Of a DNA stretch of 64,000 nucleotides, positions 43,738 to 54,052 are shown piece by piece. The stretch comes from an uncultured Sulfitobacter sp. (GTDB taxonomy: Bacteria; Pseudomonadota; Alphaproteobacteria; Rhodobacterales; Rhodobacteraceae). Location of the stretch: assembly GCA_947502265.1 (NCBI GenBank), contig CANMZB010000009.1, positions 100,920 to 164,919 of the forward strand. The letters run 5' to 3'. The notes below the pieces were generated by a model that was not told the DNA's origin, searched no databases, and worked only from the letters and a program-made list of their open reading frames with translations. The translations under genes were made by a program, and so were the position numbers. How positions within the stretch are numbered: position 1 is the stretch's first letter; each line of letters begins with the position of its first letter.

Positions 43738-45510
43738 ATGTACCTCTTCGAGCTCTCGCAATTCTCGCAGGCGATTCTATCTCTGACTGTTGTGGTGGTG
43801 ATGTTTCTGCTGTTCCTGCGCGAGACGCTGCCAACCGAGGTGGTGGCATTGGGCGGTGCCGCGTTCATGCTGGCGCTTGGTCTGGTGCCTTATGAGGATG
43901 CGCGCGCGGTGCTGGCGAACTCGGCGCCGTGGACGATTGCGGCGATGTTTATTGTGATGGGCGCGCTGGTGCGCACTGGTGCGCTGGATGTTCTGACCCG
44001 ACTTGCCGAACGTTATGCCCGTACGCGTCCCAAGACGGCAGTGATCGGGGTGATCCTGTCGGTCATGGGGGCGAGCGCGATCATGAACAACACACCCGTC
44101 GTGGTTGTGATGATTCCGGTCGTTGTGCAGCTTAGCAAGACCCTTGGCACCAAAGCGTCCAAGTTGTTGATCCCGCTTAGCTATGCCGCAATCATGGGCG
44201 GTTCTCTGACGCTGATCGGGACGTCGACGAACCTGTTGGTTGATGGCGTGGCCCGCGCGCAGGGGATGGAGCCGTTCGGCATCTTCGAGATACTCCCCAT
44301 CGGTCTGGTCGTTTGTGCATGGGGGCTTATTTATATGGCGACGATCGGCAAGCGCCTGTTGCCCGCGCGTGACAGCATGGCGGGGATGCTGAGCGACCGT
44401 TCAAAGATGAAATTCTTCTCCGAAGCGGTGATTCCGCCCGAAAGCAACCTTGTCGGGCGCGAGGTGTTGGATGTGAATCTGTTCAAACGCGATGGTGTAC
44501 GGTTGATCGACGTGGTGCGCGGCGATACCTCGCTGCGCCGCGCATTGAACGAGGTGACCCTTCAGGTCGGTGACCGCGTTGTGTTGCGCACCCGGATGAC
44601 CGAGCTTTTGAGCCTGCAAAGCAACAAGGAGCTGAAACGCGTCGATCAGGTTTCATCGGTCGAGACGACCACCGTCGAGGTGCTGATCACGCCGGGCTGC
44701 AAAATGATCGGCCGGTCGCTGGGGTCTTTGCGTCTGCGGCGGCGCTACGGTGTCTATCCGCTTGCTGTTCACCGCCGGAACCAGAACATCGGTCGCCAGC
44801 TGGATGATCTGGTCGTGCGGGTGGGCGACACGCTTCTCCTCGAAGGGACGGCGGAAGACATCCAGCGGCTTGCGGCGGATATGGAGTTGGTGGATGTCAG
44901 CACACCATCGCAGCGTGCTTACCGGCGCGGTCACGCGCCCATCGCCATCGGTGCACTGTTCGCCATTGTGGCGCTGGCGGCGTTCAACGTGGCACCGATC
45001 CTGATGTTGGCCGTGATTGCCGTGGCTGTTGTGCTGGTCACCGGCTGCATCGACGCAGACGAGGCATTTTCCTATATCGACGGACGGCTTCTGGCGCTGA
45101 TTTTCTCCATGCTGACGGTCGGAGCGGCGCTTCAGCACACAGGTGCTGTGCAACTTATCGTCGATGCGATGTCCCCCACGCTAAGCACGATGCCGCCCGG
45201 CGTCGTGATTTTTTGCGTTTTCCTGATGACCACGATTTTCACCGAAATTGTGTCCAACAATGCGGTCGCGGTCATCATGACGCCCATCGCCATATCGCTT
45301 GCCGCCGCCCTTGGCATGGATCCGCGCGCGTTGGTTGTGGCGGTGATGATCGCGGCGTCGTGCGCCTTTGCCACGCCCATCGGTTATCAGACGAACACGC
45401 TGGTGTACGGACCGGGCGGTTACAAGTTCACCGACTTCATGAAGGTCGGCATCCCGCTTAACCTGTCGATGTCGGTGATCGCCAGCGCAGTGATTCCGAT
45501 ATTCTGGTAG
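43738..45510 (+). CDS. SLC13-family transporter with two TrkA-C domains
   Basis: A 590-residue membrane protein. N-terminal helices (about 1-215) contain the SLC13/DASS signature around MNNTPVVVVMIPVVVQL and GGSLTLIGTSTNLLVDG; residues 220-380 hold two TrkA-C (RCK_C) domains in the cytoplasm (EAVIPPESNLVGREVLDVNLF, ITPGCKMIGRSLGSLRL); residues 395-590 hold the second membrane half with TEIVSNNAVAVIMTPIAI. Known relatives carry dicarboxylates, sulfate or other anions; the substrate is unknown. AAAGG is seven bases before the ATG. A paralogue of exactly equal length converges from the other side, stops four bases apart. Confidence 0.88.
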   Translation: MYLFELSQFSQAILSLTVVVVMFLLFLRETLPTEVVALGGAAFMLALGLVPYEDARAVLANSAPWTIAAMFIVMGALVRTGALDVLTRLAERYARTRPKTAVIGVILSVMGASAIMNNTPVVVVMIPVVVQLSKTLGTKASKLLIPLSYAAIMGGSLTLIGTSTNLLVDGVARAQGMEPFGIFEILPIGLVVCAWGLIYMATIGKRLLPARDSMAGMLSDRSKMKFFSEAVIPPESNLVGREVLDVNLFKRDGVRLIDVVRGDTSLRRALNEVTLQVGDRVVLRTRMTELLSLQSNKELKRVDQVSSVETTTVEVLITPGCKMIGRSLGSLRLRRRYGVYPLAVHRRNQNIGRQLDDLVVRVGDTLLLEGTAEDIQRLAADMELVDVSTPSQRAYRRGHAPIAIGALFAIVALAAFNVAPILMLAVIAVAVVLVTGCIDADEAFSYIDGRLLALIFSMLTVGAALQHTGAVQLIVDAMSPTLSTMPPGVVIFCVFLMTTIFTEIVSNNAVAVIMTPIAISLAAALGMDPRALVVAVMIAASCAFATPIGYQTNTLVYGPGGYKFTDFMKVGIPLNLSMSVIASAVIPIFW

Positions 45511-45514
45511 CGTA

Positions 45515-47287
45515 TTACAGCGGCCAGAACACAAGGATCGCGGGGATCGAGACGGCGATGATGATGATTTCCAGCGGCAGGCCCATGCGCCAGTAATCCC
45601 CGAAGCTATAGCCGCCGGGACCGAGGATCAACGTGTTGTTCTTGTGCCCGATGGGGGTGAGAAACGCAGCAGATGCCGCAATCGCGACCGCCATCAGGAA
45701 AGGATCGGGCGAGACGTCAAGTGTCTGTGCCATCTGGATGCCGACGGGGGCCGCCACAATCGTCGTTGCGGTGTTGTTAAGCACATCCGACAGCGTCATG
45801 GTGACGATCATCAGCACCGTAAGCACCACCCACGCAGGCATCCCTTCGGTCAGCCCCGTAAGCGCGCCCGCGATCAGTTGCGTGCCACCTGATGCCTCCA
45901 ATGCAGCGCCCAACGGGATCATCGAACCCAAAAGGACAACGACCGGCCATTCGATATGGGTGTACAGTTCCGACAGCGGAACAATCTTGGCCAGAACATA
46001 GGCAACGACAACCAGACCCAGCGCAACCGGCAGGTAAATCAGCCCGAACGACGCGGCAACGACCGCACCGGCAAACAACCCGATGGCCAGCCAGACCTTG
46101 CTGTTTTCCGTGACCGCAAGGCCGCGGTTGGCAAGCGGCAGAACGCCCAGCCATTCGGTGACATGCTGTGCGGTGTCGCGTGGCACCAGAAGCAGCAGGA
46201 TATCGCCGGTCTCAAGCGGTGTCTGGCGCAGATGCGATGTGATGTTCGTGCCGCGCCGTGACAGTCCCAGCAATATCGTGCGCTGGCGCCATGCCAGCCC
46301 CACGGCCTGTGCTGTGCGCCCGTGCAGGCGCGATTCCGGCGTCACGATTACTTCGATCACCTCGACCCCGTCGCCATCGGCGCGCAGCCGTTCTTCGCGG
46401 CTTGCGTCTGCCACGGACAGCGAGAGGGTCGAGCGGAATTCATCCAGCGCATCGGGCCTCGCTTTGATCACCAAAGCATCGCCTGCGCGCAATTTGGTGT
46501 TGCGCGCGTTACCATAGCGGCGTTTGCCGTCGCGCATCAGGCCGATGATCGCCACATCCGCCTTGTCGGCGGTCTCGTCCAGCTCGAACAGGCGCTTGCC
46601 GACGTGTTTGTTATCTTCGGGAACAACCAGTTCGGCGATGTATTGCGACAGATCCTCGGCCCGCAGGGCGCCATCGTCACGCACCGGAAGCAGCCGCCAG
46701 CCGACAAGAGCAACAAACACCATGCCCGCAATCGCCGCGACGCTGCCGACAGGCGCGAAATCGAACATTTTGAACGGCGCGCCAAGGCTTTCCTCGCGGA
46801 TGGCGGCGATGATGATGTTTGGCGGCGTCCCGATCAGCGTGATCATCCCGCCCAGAATGGTGGCAAAGGACAGGGGCATCAGGCTCAGCCCCGGTGCGCG
46901 GCCCGCTTTGCGCGCGGTCTGGATGTCCACCGGCATCAGCAGCGCAAGTGCCGCCACATTATTCATGAACGCGGACAAGACACCACCAACCACGCCCATT
47001 ATAGCGATATGCGCACCCAAAGACCGCGAGGCATCAACCATCGTGCGCGTAATCAACAATACGGCCCCGGACCGTACCAGCCCCGCAGACACAACCAGCA
47101 CCAGCGCCACCACCAGCGTCGCGGGATGGCCAAAGCCGTCAAAAGCGTGTTTGCTGTCCACCACACCCAGCACCACACCCGCCATCAACGCCGAAAAAGC
47201 GACGATATCATAGCGAAAGCGCCCCCAGAGCAGCAGGCCGAAGACGGCACCGAAGAGACTAAAAAGAATGATTTGATCGGTGGTCAT
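45515..47287 (-). CDS. SLC13-family transporter with two TrkA-C domains (convergent paralogue)
   Basis: Also 590 residues with the same architecture: membrane half 1 with MNNVAALALLMPVDIQTA and GGMITLIGTPPNIIIAAI; TrkA-C pair about 220-380 (ELVVPEDNKHVGKRLFELDE, VTPESRLHGRTAQAVGL); membrane half 2 with LSDVLNNTATTIVAAPVGIQMA and TPIGHKNNTLILGPGGYSFGD. The pore motifs differ clearly from its neighbour, so it is an old duplication, probably with another substrate. I start at MTTDQII (GAGG five bases upstream); the frame to 47449 is not supported. It is divergent from the PmpR-type gene. Confidence 0.88.
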   Translation of the reverse strand: MTTDQIILFSLFGAVFGLLLWGRFRYDIVAFSALMAGVVLGVVDSKHAFDGFGHPATLVVALVLVVSAGLVRSGAVLLITRTMVDASRSLGAHIAIMGVVGGVLSAFMNNVAALALLMPVDIQTARKAGRAPGLSLMPLSFATILGGMITLIGTPPNIIIAAIREESLGAPFKMFDFAPVGSVAAIAGMVFVALVGWRLLPVRDDGALRAEDLSQYIAELVVPEDNKHVGKRLFELDETADKADVAIIGLMRDGKRRYGNARNTKLRAGDALVIKARPDALDEFRSTLSLSVADASREERLRADGDGVEVIEVIVTPESRLHGRTAQAVGLAWRQRTILLGLSRRGTNITSHLRQTPLETGDILLLLVPRDTAQHVTEWLGVLPLANRGLAVTENSKVWLAIGLFAGAVVAASFGLIYLPVALGLVVVAYVLAKIVPLSELYTHIEWPVVVLLGSMIPLGAALEASGGTQLIAGALTGLTEGMPAWVVLTVLMIVTMTLSDVLNNTATTIVAAPVGIQMAQTLDVSPDPFLMAVAIAASAAFLTPIGHKNNTLILGPGGYSFGDYWRMGLPLEIIIIAVSIPAILVFWPL

Positions 47288-47365
47288 GACGGCCTCGCTT
47301 TGATTTGGTCTATCTGGCGTGGTGTCAGGGGGGCGTGCAAGGGGGGATTGCCCTAAGCCGCTCCG

Positions 47366-47371
47366 TTGACA
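47366..47371 (+). promoter_or_regulatory. Consensus -35 box upstream of the PmpR-type gene
   Basis: A perfect TTGACA lies 38 bases before the start codon, in the divergent region. No equally good -10 at 16-18 bases is seen (TTTCGC follows at 17), so the promoter call is tentative. Confidence 0.3.
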
Positions 47372-47408
47372 TATAGACAGACGATAATTTTCGCGACGGA
47401 GAACAGAT

Positions 47409-48161
47409 ATGGCAGGCCATTCCAAATGGGCAAACATCCAGCACCGCAAGGGGCGTCAGGACAAATTGCGCTCGAAGGTGTTCTCGAAACTGTCCAAGGA
47501 GATCACGGTCGCCGCCAAGATGGGCGAGCCTGATCCCGACAAAAACCCGCGCCTGCGGCTTGCCGTGAAAGAAGCCAAAGGCGTTTCGATGCCGAAGGAC
47601 AATATTGATCGCGCGATCAAGAAAGCAACAGGCGGCGACAGCGAGATTTACGAAGAAATCCGCTATGAGGGGTATGGGCCCAACGGCGTGGCGGTGATTG
47701 TCGAGACGATGACAGACAACCGCAACCGCACTGCCTCCACTGTGCGCTCTACTTTTTCCAAAAACGGCGGCAATCTGGGCGAGACCGGATCGGTCGGGTT
47801 TATGTTCGAGCGTAAGGGAGAAGTGACGTATCCCGCCAGTGTGGGCGATGCCGACACGGTGATGATGGCCGCCATCGAAGCAGGTGCGGAAGATGCGGAA
47901 AGCACGGAAGACGGGCATGTGATCTATTGCGCTGATACGGACCTCAATGACGTCTCGACCGCGCTTGAGACGGAACTGGGCGAATCGGACAGCACCAAAT
48001 TGATGTGGCGTCCCACAACCACAACCGAGATGGATCTGGAAGGCATGCAGAAGCTGATGAAGCTGATTGATGCGCTCGAAGATGACGACGACGTGCAGCG
48101 CGTCACCGCGAATTTCGATGCCTCGGACGAGGTAATGGAGCAGTTGGAACAACAGGAGTAA
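47409..48161 (+). CDS. YebC/PmpR family protein
   Basis: A 250-residue protein of the YebC/PmpR (TACO1) family. The N-terminus [18 protein letters not shown] and [12 protein letters not shown] are diagnostic; three domains as in the solved family structures. Members were described as transcriptional regulators and more recently as translation factors that help ribosomes at poly-proline stretches. GGAGAACAG precedes the ATG by about three bases. Length is standard. Confidence 0.94.
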   Translation: MAGHSKWANIQHRKGRQDKLRSKVFSKLSKEITVAAKMGEPDPDKNPRLRLAVKEAKGVSMPKDNIDRAIKKATGGDSEIYEEIRYEGYGPNGVAVIVETMTDNRNRTASTVRSTFSKNGGNLGETGSVGFMFERKGEVTYPASVGDADTVMMAAIEAGAEDAESTEDGHVIYCADTDLNDVSTALETELGESDSTKLMWRPTTTTEMDLEGMQKLMKLIDALEDDDDVQRVTANFDASDEVMEQLEQQE

Positions 48162-48216
48162 CGCCCGCGTCGATTGGTTCAAGACGGTCTGGCGTCACGG
48201 AACCTGTAATATGGCC

Positions 48217-48465
48217 TTAACCGGTTTGGCCCATCATCCGCAGGAGGCCGGCAAGGCCGCCAGACCGGCGCGGGCGCGCAGGTTTTTCGGTGCGCTGGGC
48301 GGCAATTGCAGCGAGGACGCGTTTTACATCGTTGAGCCGTGCGGTAGCGTCATCGCCACCTGCGTCGGCCTGTACGCGCAGGATTTTTGATTGCGTGTGA
48401 AGCGCATTCTCGATCAGGTCGATCTCTTTGCGGCTGATTTCCAGCTTCTGTGTCGTGTTAGACAT
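48217..48465 (-). CDS. Conserved hypothetical small protein
   Basis: An 82-residue protein, mostly two alpha-helices (EISRKEIDLIENALHTQSKIL and LNDVKRVLAAIAAQR) with an Arg/Pro-rich then Gly/Leu-rich tail ending LAGLLRMMGQTG. No signal peptide or membrane helix. AAGGAAAAT precedes the ATG. It resembles small uncharacterised Rhodobacteraceae proteins; function is not known. It converges with the PmpR-type gene. Confidence 0.65.
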   Translation of the reverse strand: MSNTTQKLEISRKEIDLIENALHTQSKILRVQADAGGDDATARLNDVKRVLAAIAAQRTEKPARPRRSGGLAGLLRMMGQTG

Positions 48466-48729
48466 TTTATTTTCCTTGGTGGCGAGACGTTGAGATAGTC
48501 ATTCGCATGTAGATACGGAAGAGCCTTCTGATCAGTTTCATGTGAACGGTGCAAATAGACTGACTAATTTGTCGCGGTTCCGGCAAAGATTTGGAATAAT
48601 TGGGGTTTTGAGACAGCAATATAACGGGCGCTCGGGGCTATTGTTCGCAGGCAGGTGGGGCTATATGCGCCCATGCTCGCCATCGCCACAGCAAGGCAAC
48701 GGCCAGTTTTTCAAGCCATTCGGGGTACC

Positions 48730-49329
48730 ATGATCACATCTTTTCTTCCCGGCTTTTTGCTGAGCCTTTCGTTGATCCTCGCAATCGGCGCGCAGAATGC
48801 GTTTGTCTTGCGACAGGGCGTGCGGCGCGAGCATGTGTTGTGGGTCTGTCTTACCTGCGCGGTGTCGGATGCGCTGTTGATTACGGCGGGCGTGGCCGGT
48901 TTCGGGACGTTGGCCGAGGCGGTGCCGTGGCTGGAGACGGTGATGCGTTATGGCGGTGCTGCGTTCCTCGTGGTTTATGGTGCGCAAAATGCGCTGAGCG
49001 CCCTGCGCGGTGCTTCTGCCATGGACGCCGCAGGCACGCCGCCACAAAGCCTGCGCAAAACACTGTTGACGCTTCTGGCGCTCACATGGCTCAATCCGCA
49101 TGTTTATCTGGATACGCTGGTATTGATCGGGTCGATTTCGGCCCAGTATCCGGACAAAATGGCTTTCGGGGCAGGCGCGGTTCTGGCGAGTTTTGTCTTC
49201 TTCTTCGCGCTGGGCTACGGCGCGCGGCTGTTGCAACCGGTGTTTGCAAGGCCGCTCAGCTGGCGGATACTGGATGCGGGCATCGCTTTGGTGATGTGGG
49301 CCATCGCGGCAAGTCTTATTTTGCACTAA
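48730..49329 (+). CDS. LysE/ArgO family amino-acid exporter
   Basis: A 199-residue membrane protein with six hydrophobic segments. The first, FLPGFLLSLSLILAIGAQNAFVLRQGV, holds the GAQNAFVLRQ motif diagnostic of LysE/ArgO; TWLNPHVYLDTLVLIG is the second signature. Such proteins export lysine or arginine. I start at the ATG at 48730 (GGGG four bases upstream); upstream in-frame ATGs give a non-family extension. It is the first of two exporter genes in a row. Confidence 0.9.
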   Translation: MITSFLPGFLLSLSLILAIGAQNAFVLRQGVRREHVLWVCLTCAVSDALLITAGVAGFGTLAEAVPWLETVMRYGGAAFLVVYGAQNALSALRGASAMDAAGTPPQSLRKTLLTLLALTWLNPHVYLDTLVLIGSISAQYPDKMAFGAGAVLASFVFFFALGYGARLLQPVFARPLSWRILDAGIALVMWAIAASLILH

Positions 49330-49368
49330 CACCTTGCAACTACTGCGAAGGTGCGGTCATCTTCGCGC

Positions 49369-50271
49369 ATGATCAGTCAGCCCCCTCAACGCCCTCTTGC
49401 CGGTGTCTTCTGGATGCTTGTGACAGGCGTGTGCTTCATCATGGTGACCGCGCTTGTGAAAACGATGGGGCCGCGCATTCCCCCCGGAGAGGCCGCCTTT
49501 TTGCGCTATTCCATGGGCCTGTTGTTTTTGCTTCCGTCGCTTAAGGCCATTCGTGATGCGCACCTGACGCGACGCCAGTGGGCGCTGTTTTCGCTGCGCG
49601 GATTTTGTCACGCGGGCGGCGTGATTTTGTGGTTCTATTCCATGGTACGTATCCCTATCGCGGATGTAACAGCGCTTAACTACCTCGCGCCGATTTATGT
49701 CACCATAGGGGCCGCGGTCTTTCTCGGAGAGCGGTTGGCCCTGCGCCGGATCGTGGCGGTTGTTCTGGGATTGGCGGGGGCCGCGATCATCCTGCGCCCC
49801 GGCTTTCGCGAGGTAAGTACCGGCCATCTGGCGATGGTGTTTGCGGCCATAGTTTTTGCCGGTAGCTATCTCGTGGCGAAGATTATGACGGATGAGGTCA
49901 AGCCCTCGGTCATCGTTGCCATGCTGTCCATTTTCGTCACAATCGGATTGTTTCCTTTTGCGATTGCGAATTGGATCACGCCCACGCCGGGAGAATTGGG
50001 TTTCCTGTTTGCCGTCGCGGCTTTTGCAACAACGGGCCACTATACCATGACGCTGGCCTTTGCCGCAGCACCTTTGACGGTGACGCAACCGGTGACCTTT
50101 TTACAGCTGATCTGGGCCACGGCCCTTGGGGCGCTCTGGTTCTCCGAACCGATTGATATCTGGGTCGTATTGGGCGGATTTGTCATCCTTGGATCGGTCA
50201 CATTCATTACATGGCGCGAGGCGATGCTGAAACGTGTGGTCACGCCGGCGACACATGCGACACGGATCTGA
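49369..50271 (+). CDS. EamA/DMT-family transporter
   Basis: A 300-residue drug/metabolite transporter with about ten membrane helices in two EamA repeats (GVFWMLVTGVCFIMVTALVK; ...FLGERLALRRIVAVVLGLAG; second repeat from about residue 150). The FLGERL motif at the end of repeat 1 and the LWFSEPIDIW equivalent in repeat 2 are typical. The substrate is unknown. An in-frame GTG at 49351 is an alternative start. It lies 69 bases upstream of betI on the same strand. Confidence 0.88.
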   Translation: MISQPPQRPLAGVFWMLVTGVCFIMVTALVKTMGPRIPPGEAAFLRYSMGLLFLLPSLKAIRDAHLTRRQWALFSLRGFCHAGGVILWFYSMVRIPIADVTALNYLAPIYVTIGAAVFLGERLALRRIVAVVLGLAGAAIILRPGFREVSTGHLAMVFAAIVFAGSYLVAKIMTDEVKPSVIVAMLSIFVTIGLFPFAIANWITPTPGELGFLFAVAAFATTGHYTMTLAFAAAPLTVTQPVTFLQLIWATALGALWFSEPIDIWVVLGGFVILGSVTFITWREAMLKRVVTPATHATRI

Positions 50272-50278
50272 TTTTTGT

Positions 50279-50296
50279 TGATTGACTGATCAATCA
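50279..50296. promoter_or_regulatory. Candidate BetI operator
   Basis: TGATTGA-CTGA-TCAATCA is a perfect 7-base inverted repeat with a four-base spacer, 44 bases before betI. BetI regulators bind AT-rich, ATTGA-type palindromes in their own promoters and release choline-responsive repression. Confidence 0.65.
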
Positions 50297-50340
50297 GAAA
50301 CCTGCACCCTTCGGCGCATGGTTATAAAAAGTCGATTCTC

Positions 50341-50916
50341 ATGCCCAAAGTAGGAATGGAACCCGTGCGCCGTGCCGCCCTGGTTCAGGCGACGATCACC
50401 GAGATCGGGCGCGCGCATTCGCTTGACGTGACGGTGGCGCAGATTGCCAAAACAGCAGGGATGTCGACGGCGCTGGCGCATCATTACTTTGGCGGCAAGA
50501 ACCGGATATTCCTTGCGGCGATGCGGCACATTCTCACTGAATACAGCGCCGAGGTGCGCCGTGCGCTGGCGGGTGCAGCGGGTCCGCGCGAACGCGCCGA
50601 GGCGATCATTACCGCCAGTTTTGCCGATCCGTTTTTCGAACCAGCAACAATTGGTGCGTGGATGACGCTTTATGCCTCCGCGAACACAAACCCCGAAACC
50701 CTGCGGTTGCTGGCGCTCTATCAAAGGCGGTTGCGCTCGAACCTTGTGCATGCGTTGCGCCCGCTCTCGAAGCGTCCCGAACAGGATGCCGAAACGCTGG
50801 CAGCATTGATCGACGGGCTCTACCTGCGCGCGGCCCTGTCCAGGGGCGGCACAACCGACATGGCAAAGCAAAGCGCGCTTGGCACGCTTGATCTGATTTT
50901 GAAGGAGGCGGCATGA
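50341..50916 (+). CDS. betI: Choline-responsive TetR-family repressor
   Basis: A 191-residue TetR regulator. The start MPKVGMEPVRRAALVQATI and HTH helices (SLDVTVAQIAKTAGMSTALAHHYFGGK, about residues 28-54) match BetI. The ligand domain follows. It represses the bet genes in the absence of choline and should bind the palindrome just upstream. Its stop overlaps the start of betC as ATGA, so the whole unit is one operon. The ribosome site is weak. Confidence 0.93.
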   Translation: MPKVGMEPVRRAALVQATITEIGRAHSLDVTVAQIAKTAGMSTALAHHYFGGKNRIFLAAMRHILTEYSAEVRRALAGAAGPRERAEAIITASFADPFFEPATIGAWMTLYASANTNPETLRLLALYQRRLRSNLVHALRPLSKRPEQDAETLAALIDGLYLRAALSRGGTTDMAKQSALGTLDLILKEAA

Positions 50917-52421
50917 GCCACCCGAATATCCTTGTGCTTATGGTGGATCAACTGAACGGTACGCTGTTTCCCGATGGTCCCGCCGAATGGCTGCACGCGC
51001 CCAACCTCAAAAAACTGGCGGCGCGTTCGACCCGTTTCCGCAACGCTTATACCGCTTCGCCGCTGTGCGCGCCGGGGCGGGCGGCGTTCATGTCGGGGCA
51101 GTTACCAAGCGCAACAGGCGTCTATGACAACGCGGCCGAGTTCACCTCCTCGATCCCGACCTATGCGCACCATCTACGCCGTGCGGGGTATCAGACGTGC
51201 CTGTCGGGCAAGATGCATTTTGTCGGTCCCGATCAGTTGCACGGGTTCGAAGAGCGTCTGACAACCGACATCTATCCCGCCGATTTCGGCTGGACGCCCG
51301 ATTACCGCAAACCGGGCGAACGGATTGATTGGTGGTATCACAACATGGGGTCCGTCACCGGCGCAGGCGTGGCAGAGATCAGCAACCAGATGGAATACGA
51401 CGATGCGGTCGCTTACGAGGCCACGCGCAAGCTGTACGAGCTGTCACGCGGTCTTGATCCGCGTCCGTGGTGTCTGACGGTCAGCTTTACGCATCCGCAT
51501 GATCCTTATGTGGCGCGCAAGAAGTACTGGGATCTTTACGAGGATTGCGACCATCTGCTGCCAGAGATCCCCGCGATGGATTACGCCGATCACGATCCCC
51601 ACTCAAAGCGGATTTTCGATGCCAACAACTGGCGTGATTTCGACATCACCCAAGAAGACATTCGCCGTTCGCGCCGCGCCTATTTTGCCAACATCAGCTA
51701 TCTTGACGACAAGATAGGTGAAATATTGCAAACGCTGGAAGACACGCGGCAGGAAGCGATTATCGTTTTCGTCTCAGATCACGGTGACATGCTGGGCGAA
51801 CGCGGTCTGTGGTTCAAGATGAGCTTTCTCGAAGGATCCGCCCGCGTGCCGATGATGATCGCGGCGCCGCAGATGGAGGTGGGGTTGCACACCACCCCCG
51901 TGAGCAACATCGACATCTGCCCGACGCTTTGCGATCTGGCGGGAGTCAGCATGGACGAGGTGATGGAATGGACCACCGGTCAATCACTTGTCCCGATGGG
52001 GCAGGGGGTGGAGCGCACGGAACCTGTCGCGATGGAGTACGCAGCCGAGGCGTCATATGCGCCGATGGTGTCGCTGCGCTATGGTAAATGGAAGTACAAC
52101 CGCTGTGTGCTTGATCCCGACCAGTTGTTCGATCTGGAGGCCGATCCGCACGAATTGACCAATCTCGCGGCAGAGCCGGCACAGGCAGGTACGCTGCAAA
52201 CGATACGCGCCAAATCCGAGGCCCGTTGGGATCTGGAGGCGTTCGACGCCGATGTGCGCAAAAGTCAGGCGCGCCGCTGGGTTGTGTACGACGCACTGCG
52301 GCAGGGGGGCTATTACCCGTGGGATTACCAGCCCCTGCGTGATGCGTCCGAAGCATACATGCGCAACCACATGGATCTGAACGTTCTCGAAGAAAACAAG
52401 CGCTTTCCGCGTGGGGAGTGA
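50913..52421 (+). CDS. betC: Choline-sulfatase
   Basis: A 502-residue type I sulfatase that hydrolyses choline-O-sulfate to choline and sulfate. The formylglycine precursor Cys52 is in the LCAPGR motif (C-x-P-x-R form); Asp12 and a following Gln are metal ligands, with VSDHGDMLGERGLWFK supplying others. The C-terminal part (RWVVYDALRQGGYYPWDYQPL) is the choline-sulfatase-specific tail. No signal peptide, so choline sulfate is imported first. Coupled to betI. Confidence 0.94.
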   Translation: MSHPNILVLMVDQLNGTLFPDGPAEWLHAPNLKKLAARSTRFRNAYTASPLCAPGRAAFMSGQLPSATGVYDNAAEFTSSIPTYAHHLRRAGYQTCLSGKMHFVGPDQLHGFEERLTTDIYPADFGWTPDYRKPGERIDWWYHNMGSVTGAGVAEISNQMEYDDAVAYEATRKLYELSRGLDPRPWCLTVSFTHPHDPYVARKKYWDLYEDCDHLLPEIPAMDYADHDPHSKRIFDANNWRDFDITQEDIRRSRRAYFANISYLDDKIGEILQTLEDTRQEAIIVFVSDHGDMLGERGLWFKMSFLEGSARVPMMIAAPQMEVGLHTTPVSNIDICPTLCDLAGVSMDEVMEWTTGQSLVPMGQGVERTEPVAMEYAAEASYAPMVSLRYGKWKYNRCVLDPDQLFDLEADPHELTNLAAEPAQAGTLQTIRAKSEARWDLEAFDADVRKSQARRWVVYDALRQGGYYPWDYQPLRDASEAYMRNHMDLNVLEENKRFPRGE

Positions 52422-52516
52422 CCGGTCGCTTGAAGGCCGCGCCATTTTATCGACGCAACTTGAAACCAAGGCTCTGTCCGCATGGGCGGGGGCCGCAAGC
52501 TGAATAAAGAGGTTTT

Positions 52517-53968
52517 ATGCAAACCCAACCCAAAGCCAGCCATTTCATCGACGGCGAATACGTCGAGGACACAAACGGCACACCGATTGACGTGATCTAT
52601 CCCGCCACCGGTGAGAAGATTGCGACCGTTTACGCAGCCACGCCTGAAATCGTGGACCGTGCCATCGTGGCGGCCCGCCGCGCACAGGCGGCATGGGCCG
52701 CGATGAGCGGCACCGAGCGCGGGCGCATTTTGCGCCGTGCCGCCGACATCATGCGGGCGCGCAATCACGATCTGTCGGTGCTGGAAACCTATGACACCGG
52801 CAAGCCTTATCAGGAAACCTCTGTTGCGGATGCCACGTCGGGGGCGGATGCGCTGGAATATTTCGGCGGTATGGCCGCCACGTTGACGGGCGAACATATC
52901 CAGTTGGGTGAGGATTGGGTCTATACCCGCCGTGAGCCATTGGGCGTGTGCGTAGGCATAGGGGCATGGAACTATCCGACGCAGATCGCCTGCTGGAAAG
53001 GCGCGCCAGCGCTGGCGTGCGGCAATTCGGTGATCTTCAAGCCCTCGGAAACAACGCCGCTTTGCGCGTTGAAAGTCGCGGAGATTCTGCATGAGGCGGG
53101 GTTGCCTGCGGGTCTGTATAACGTGGTGCAGGGTATGGGCGATGTAGGTGCCGCGCTGGTCACGGATGCGCGGGTGGACAAGGTCTCGCTCACCGGTTCG
53201 GTGCCGACGGGGCGCAAGGTTTATGCAGCGGCTGCCGAGGGCATGAAGCATGTGACGATGGAACTGGGCGGTAAATCCCCGATGATCGTGTTCGAGGATG
53301 CGGATATCGAAAATGCCGTATCCGGCGCGATTTTGGGCAACTTTTACAGCTCCGGTCAGGTCTGCTCGAACGGGACGCGGGTGTTTGTCCACAAGGACAT
53401 CAAGGAAGCGTTCCTGAGCCGTCTTGCGACGCGTCTTGCCAGCGCCGTGATCGGTGATCCGATGGACCCCAACACCAGCTTTGGCCCGATGGTGTCCAAG
53501 GCGCAGATGGATATCGCGCTGGACTATATCGCCAAAGGCAAAGCCGAAGGCGCACGCGTGGTGTATGGTGGCGCGGCGATTGAGGGGAGTGGTTTTTATA
53601 TGCAGCCCTGCGTTTTCGCCGATGTAACCGATGACATGACCATCGCGCGCGAAGAGATTTTCGGACCTGTCATGGCGGTGCTGGATTTCGAGGGTGAAGC
53701 GGAAGTCATGGCGCGCGCCAACGACACCGAATTCGGTCTGGCTGCGGGTGTGTTCACCAAAGACCTTACGCGCGCGCACCGCGTGGCGGCGGGGTTCGAG
53801 GCCGGAACCTGCTATATCAACACCTATAACGATGCCCCCGTAGAAGCGCCTTTCGGGGGGGTGAAGGCCTCTGGCGTGGGGCGCGAGAATTCAAAGGCGG
53901 CGATCGGGCATTATAGCCAGTTGAAATCGGTCTATGTGCGCATGGGCGATCTGGAAGCCCCCTTCTAG
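52517..53968 (+). CDS. betB: Betaine-aldehyde dehydrogenase
   Basis: A 483-residue NAD(P)-dependent aldehyde dehydrogenase making glycine betaine. [17 protein letters not shown] holds the general-base Glu around residue 250, and [14 protein letters not shown] the catalytic Cys around 283. The first 30 residues ([10 protein letters not shown]...[10 protein letters not shown]) and the C-terminal [19 protein letters not shown] fit BetB. AAAGAGG is four bases before the ATG. It begins 95 bases after betC. Confidence 0.94.
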   Translation: MQTQPKASHFIDGEYVEDTNGTPIDVIYPATGEKIATVYAATPEIVDRAIVAARRAQAAWAAMSGTERGRILRRAADIMRARNHDLSVLETYDTGKPYQETSVADATSGADALEYFGGMAATLTGEHIQLGEDWVYTRREPLGVCVGIGAWNYPTQIACWKGAPALACGNSVIFKPSETTPLCALKVAEILHEAGLPAGLYNVVQGMGDVGAALVTDARVDKVSLTGSVPTGRKVYAAAAEGMKHVTMELGGKSPMIVFEDADIENAVSGAILGNFYSSGQVCSNGTRVFVHKDIKEAFLSRLATRLASAVIGDPMDPNTSFGPMVSKAQMDIALDYIAKGKAEGARVVYGGAAIEGSGFYMQPCVFADVTDDMTIAREEIFGPVMAVLDFEGEAEVMARANDTEFGLAAGVFTKDLTRAHRVAAGFEAGTCYINTYNDAPVEAPFGGVKASGVGRENSKAAIGHYSQLKSVYVRMGDLEAPF

Positions 53969-54052
53969 ACCCGCACGTGATCCCGCGGAGCGCTGGCGCG
54001 CATTCCTTTTACAGGCAAGAGGCCAGCGTTCTCGCAGGACATCAAAGACAGG

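Noticed and set aside
52325..53779. 484-codon minus-strand frame opposite betB
   Set aside because: BetB has full catalytic motifs on the other strand; the mirror frame has no recognised motif.
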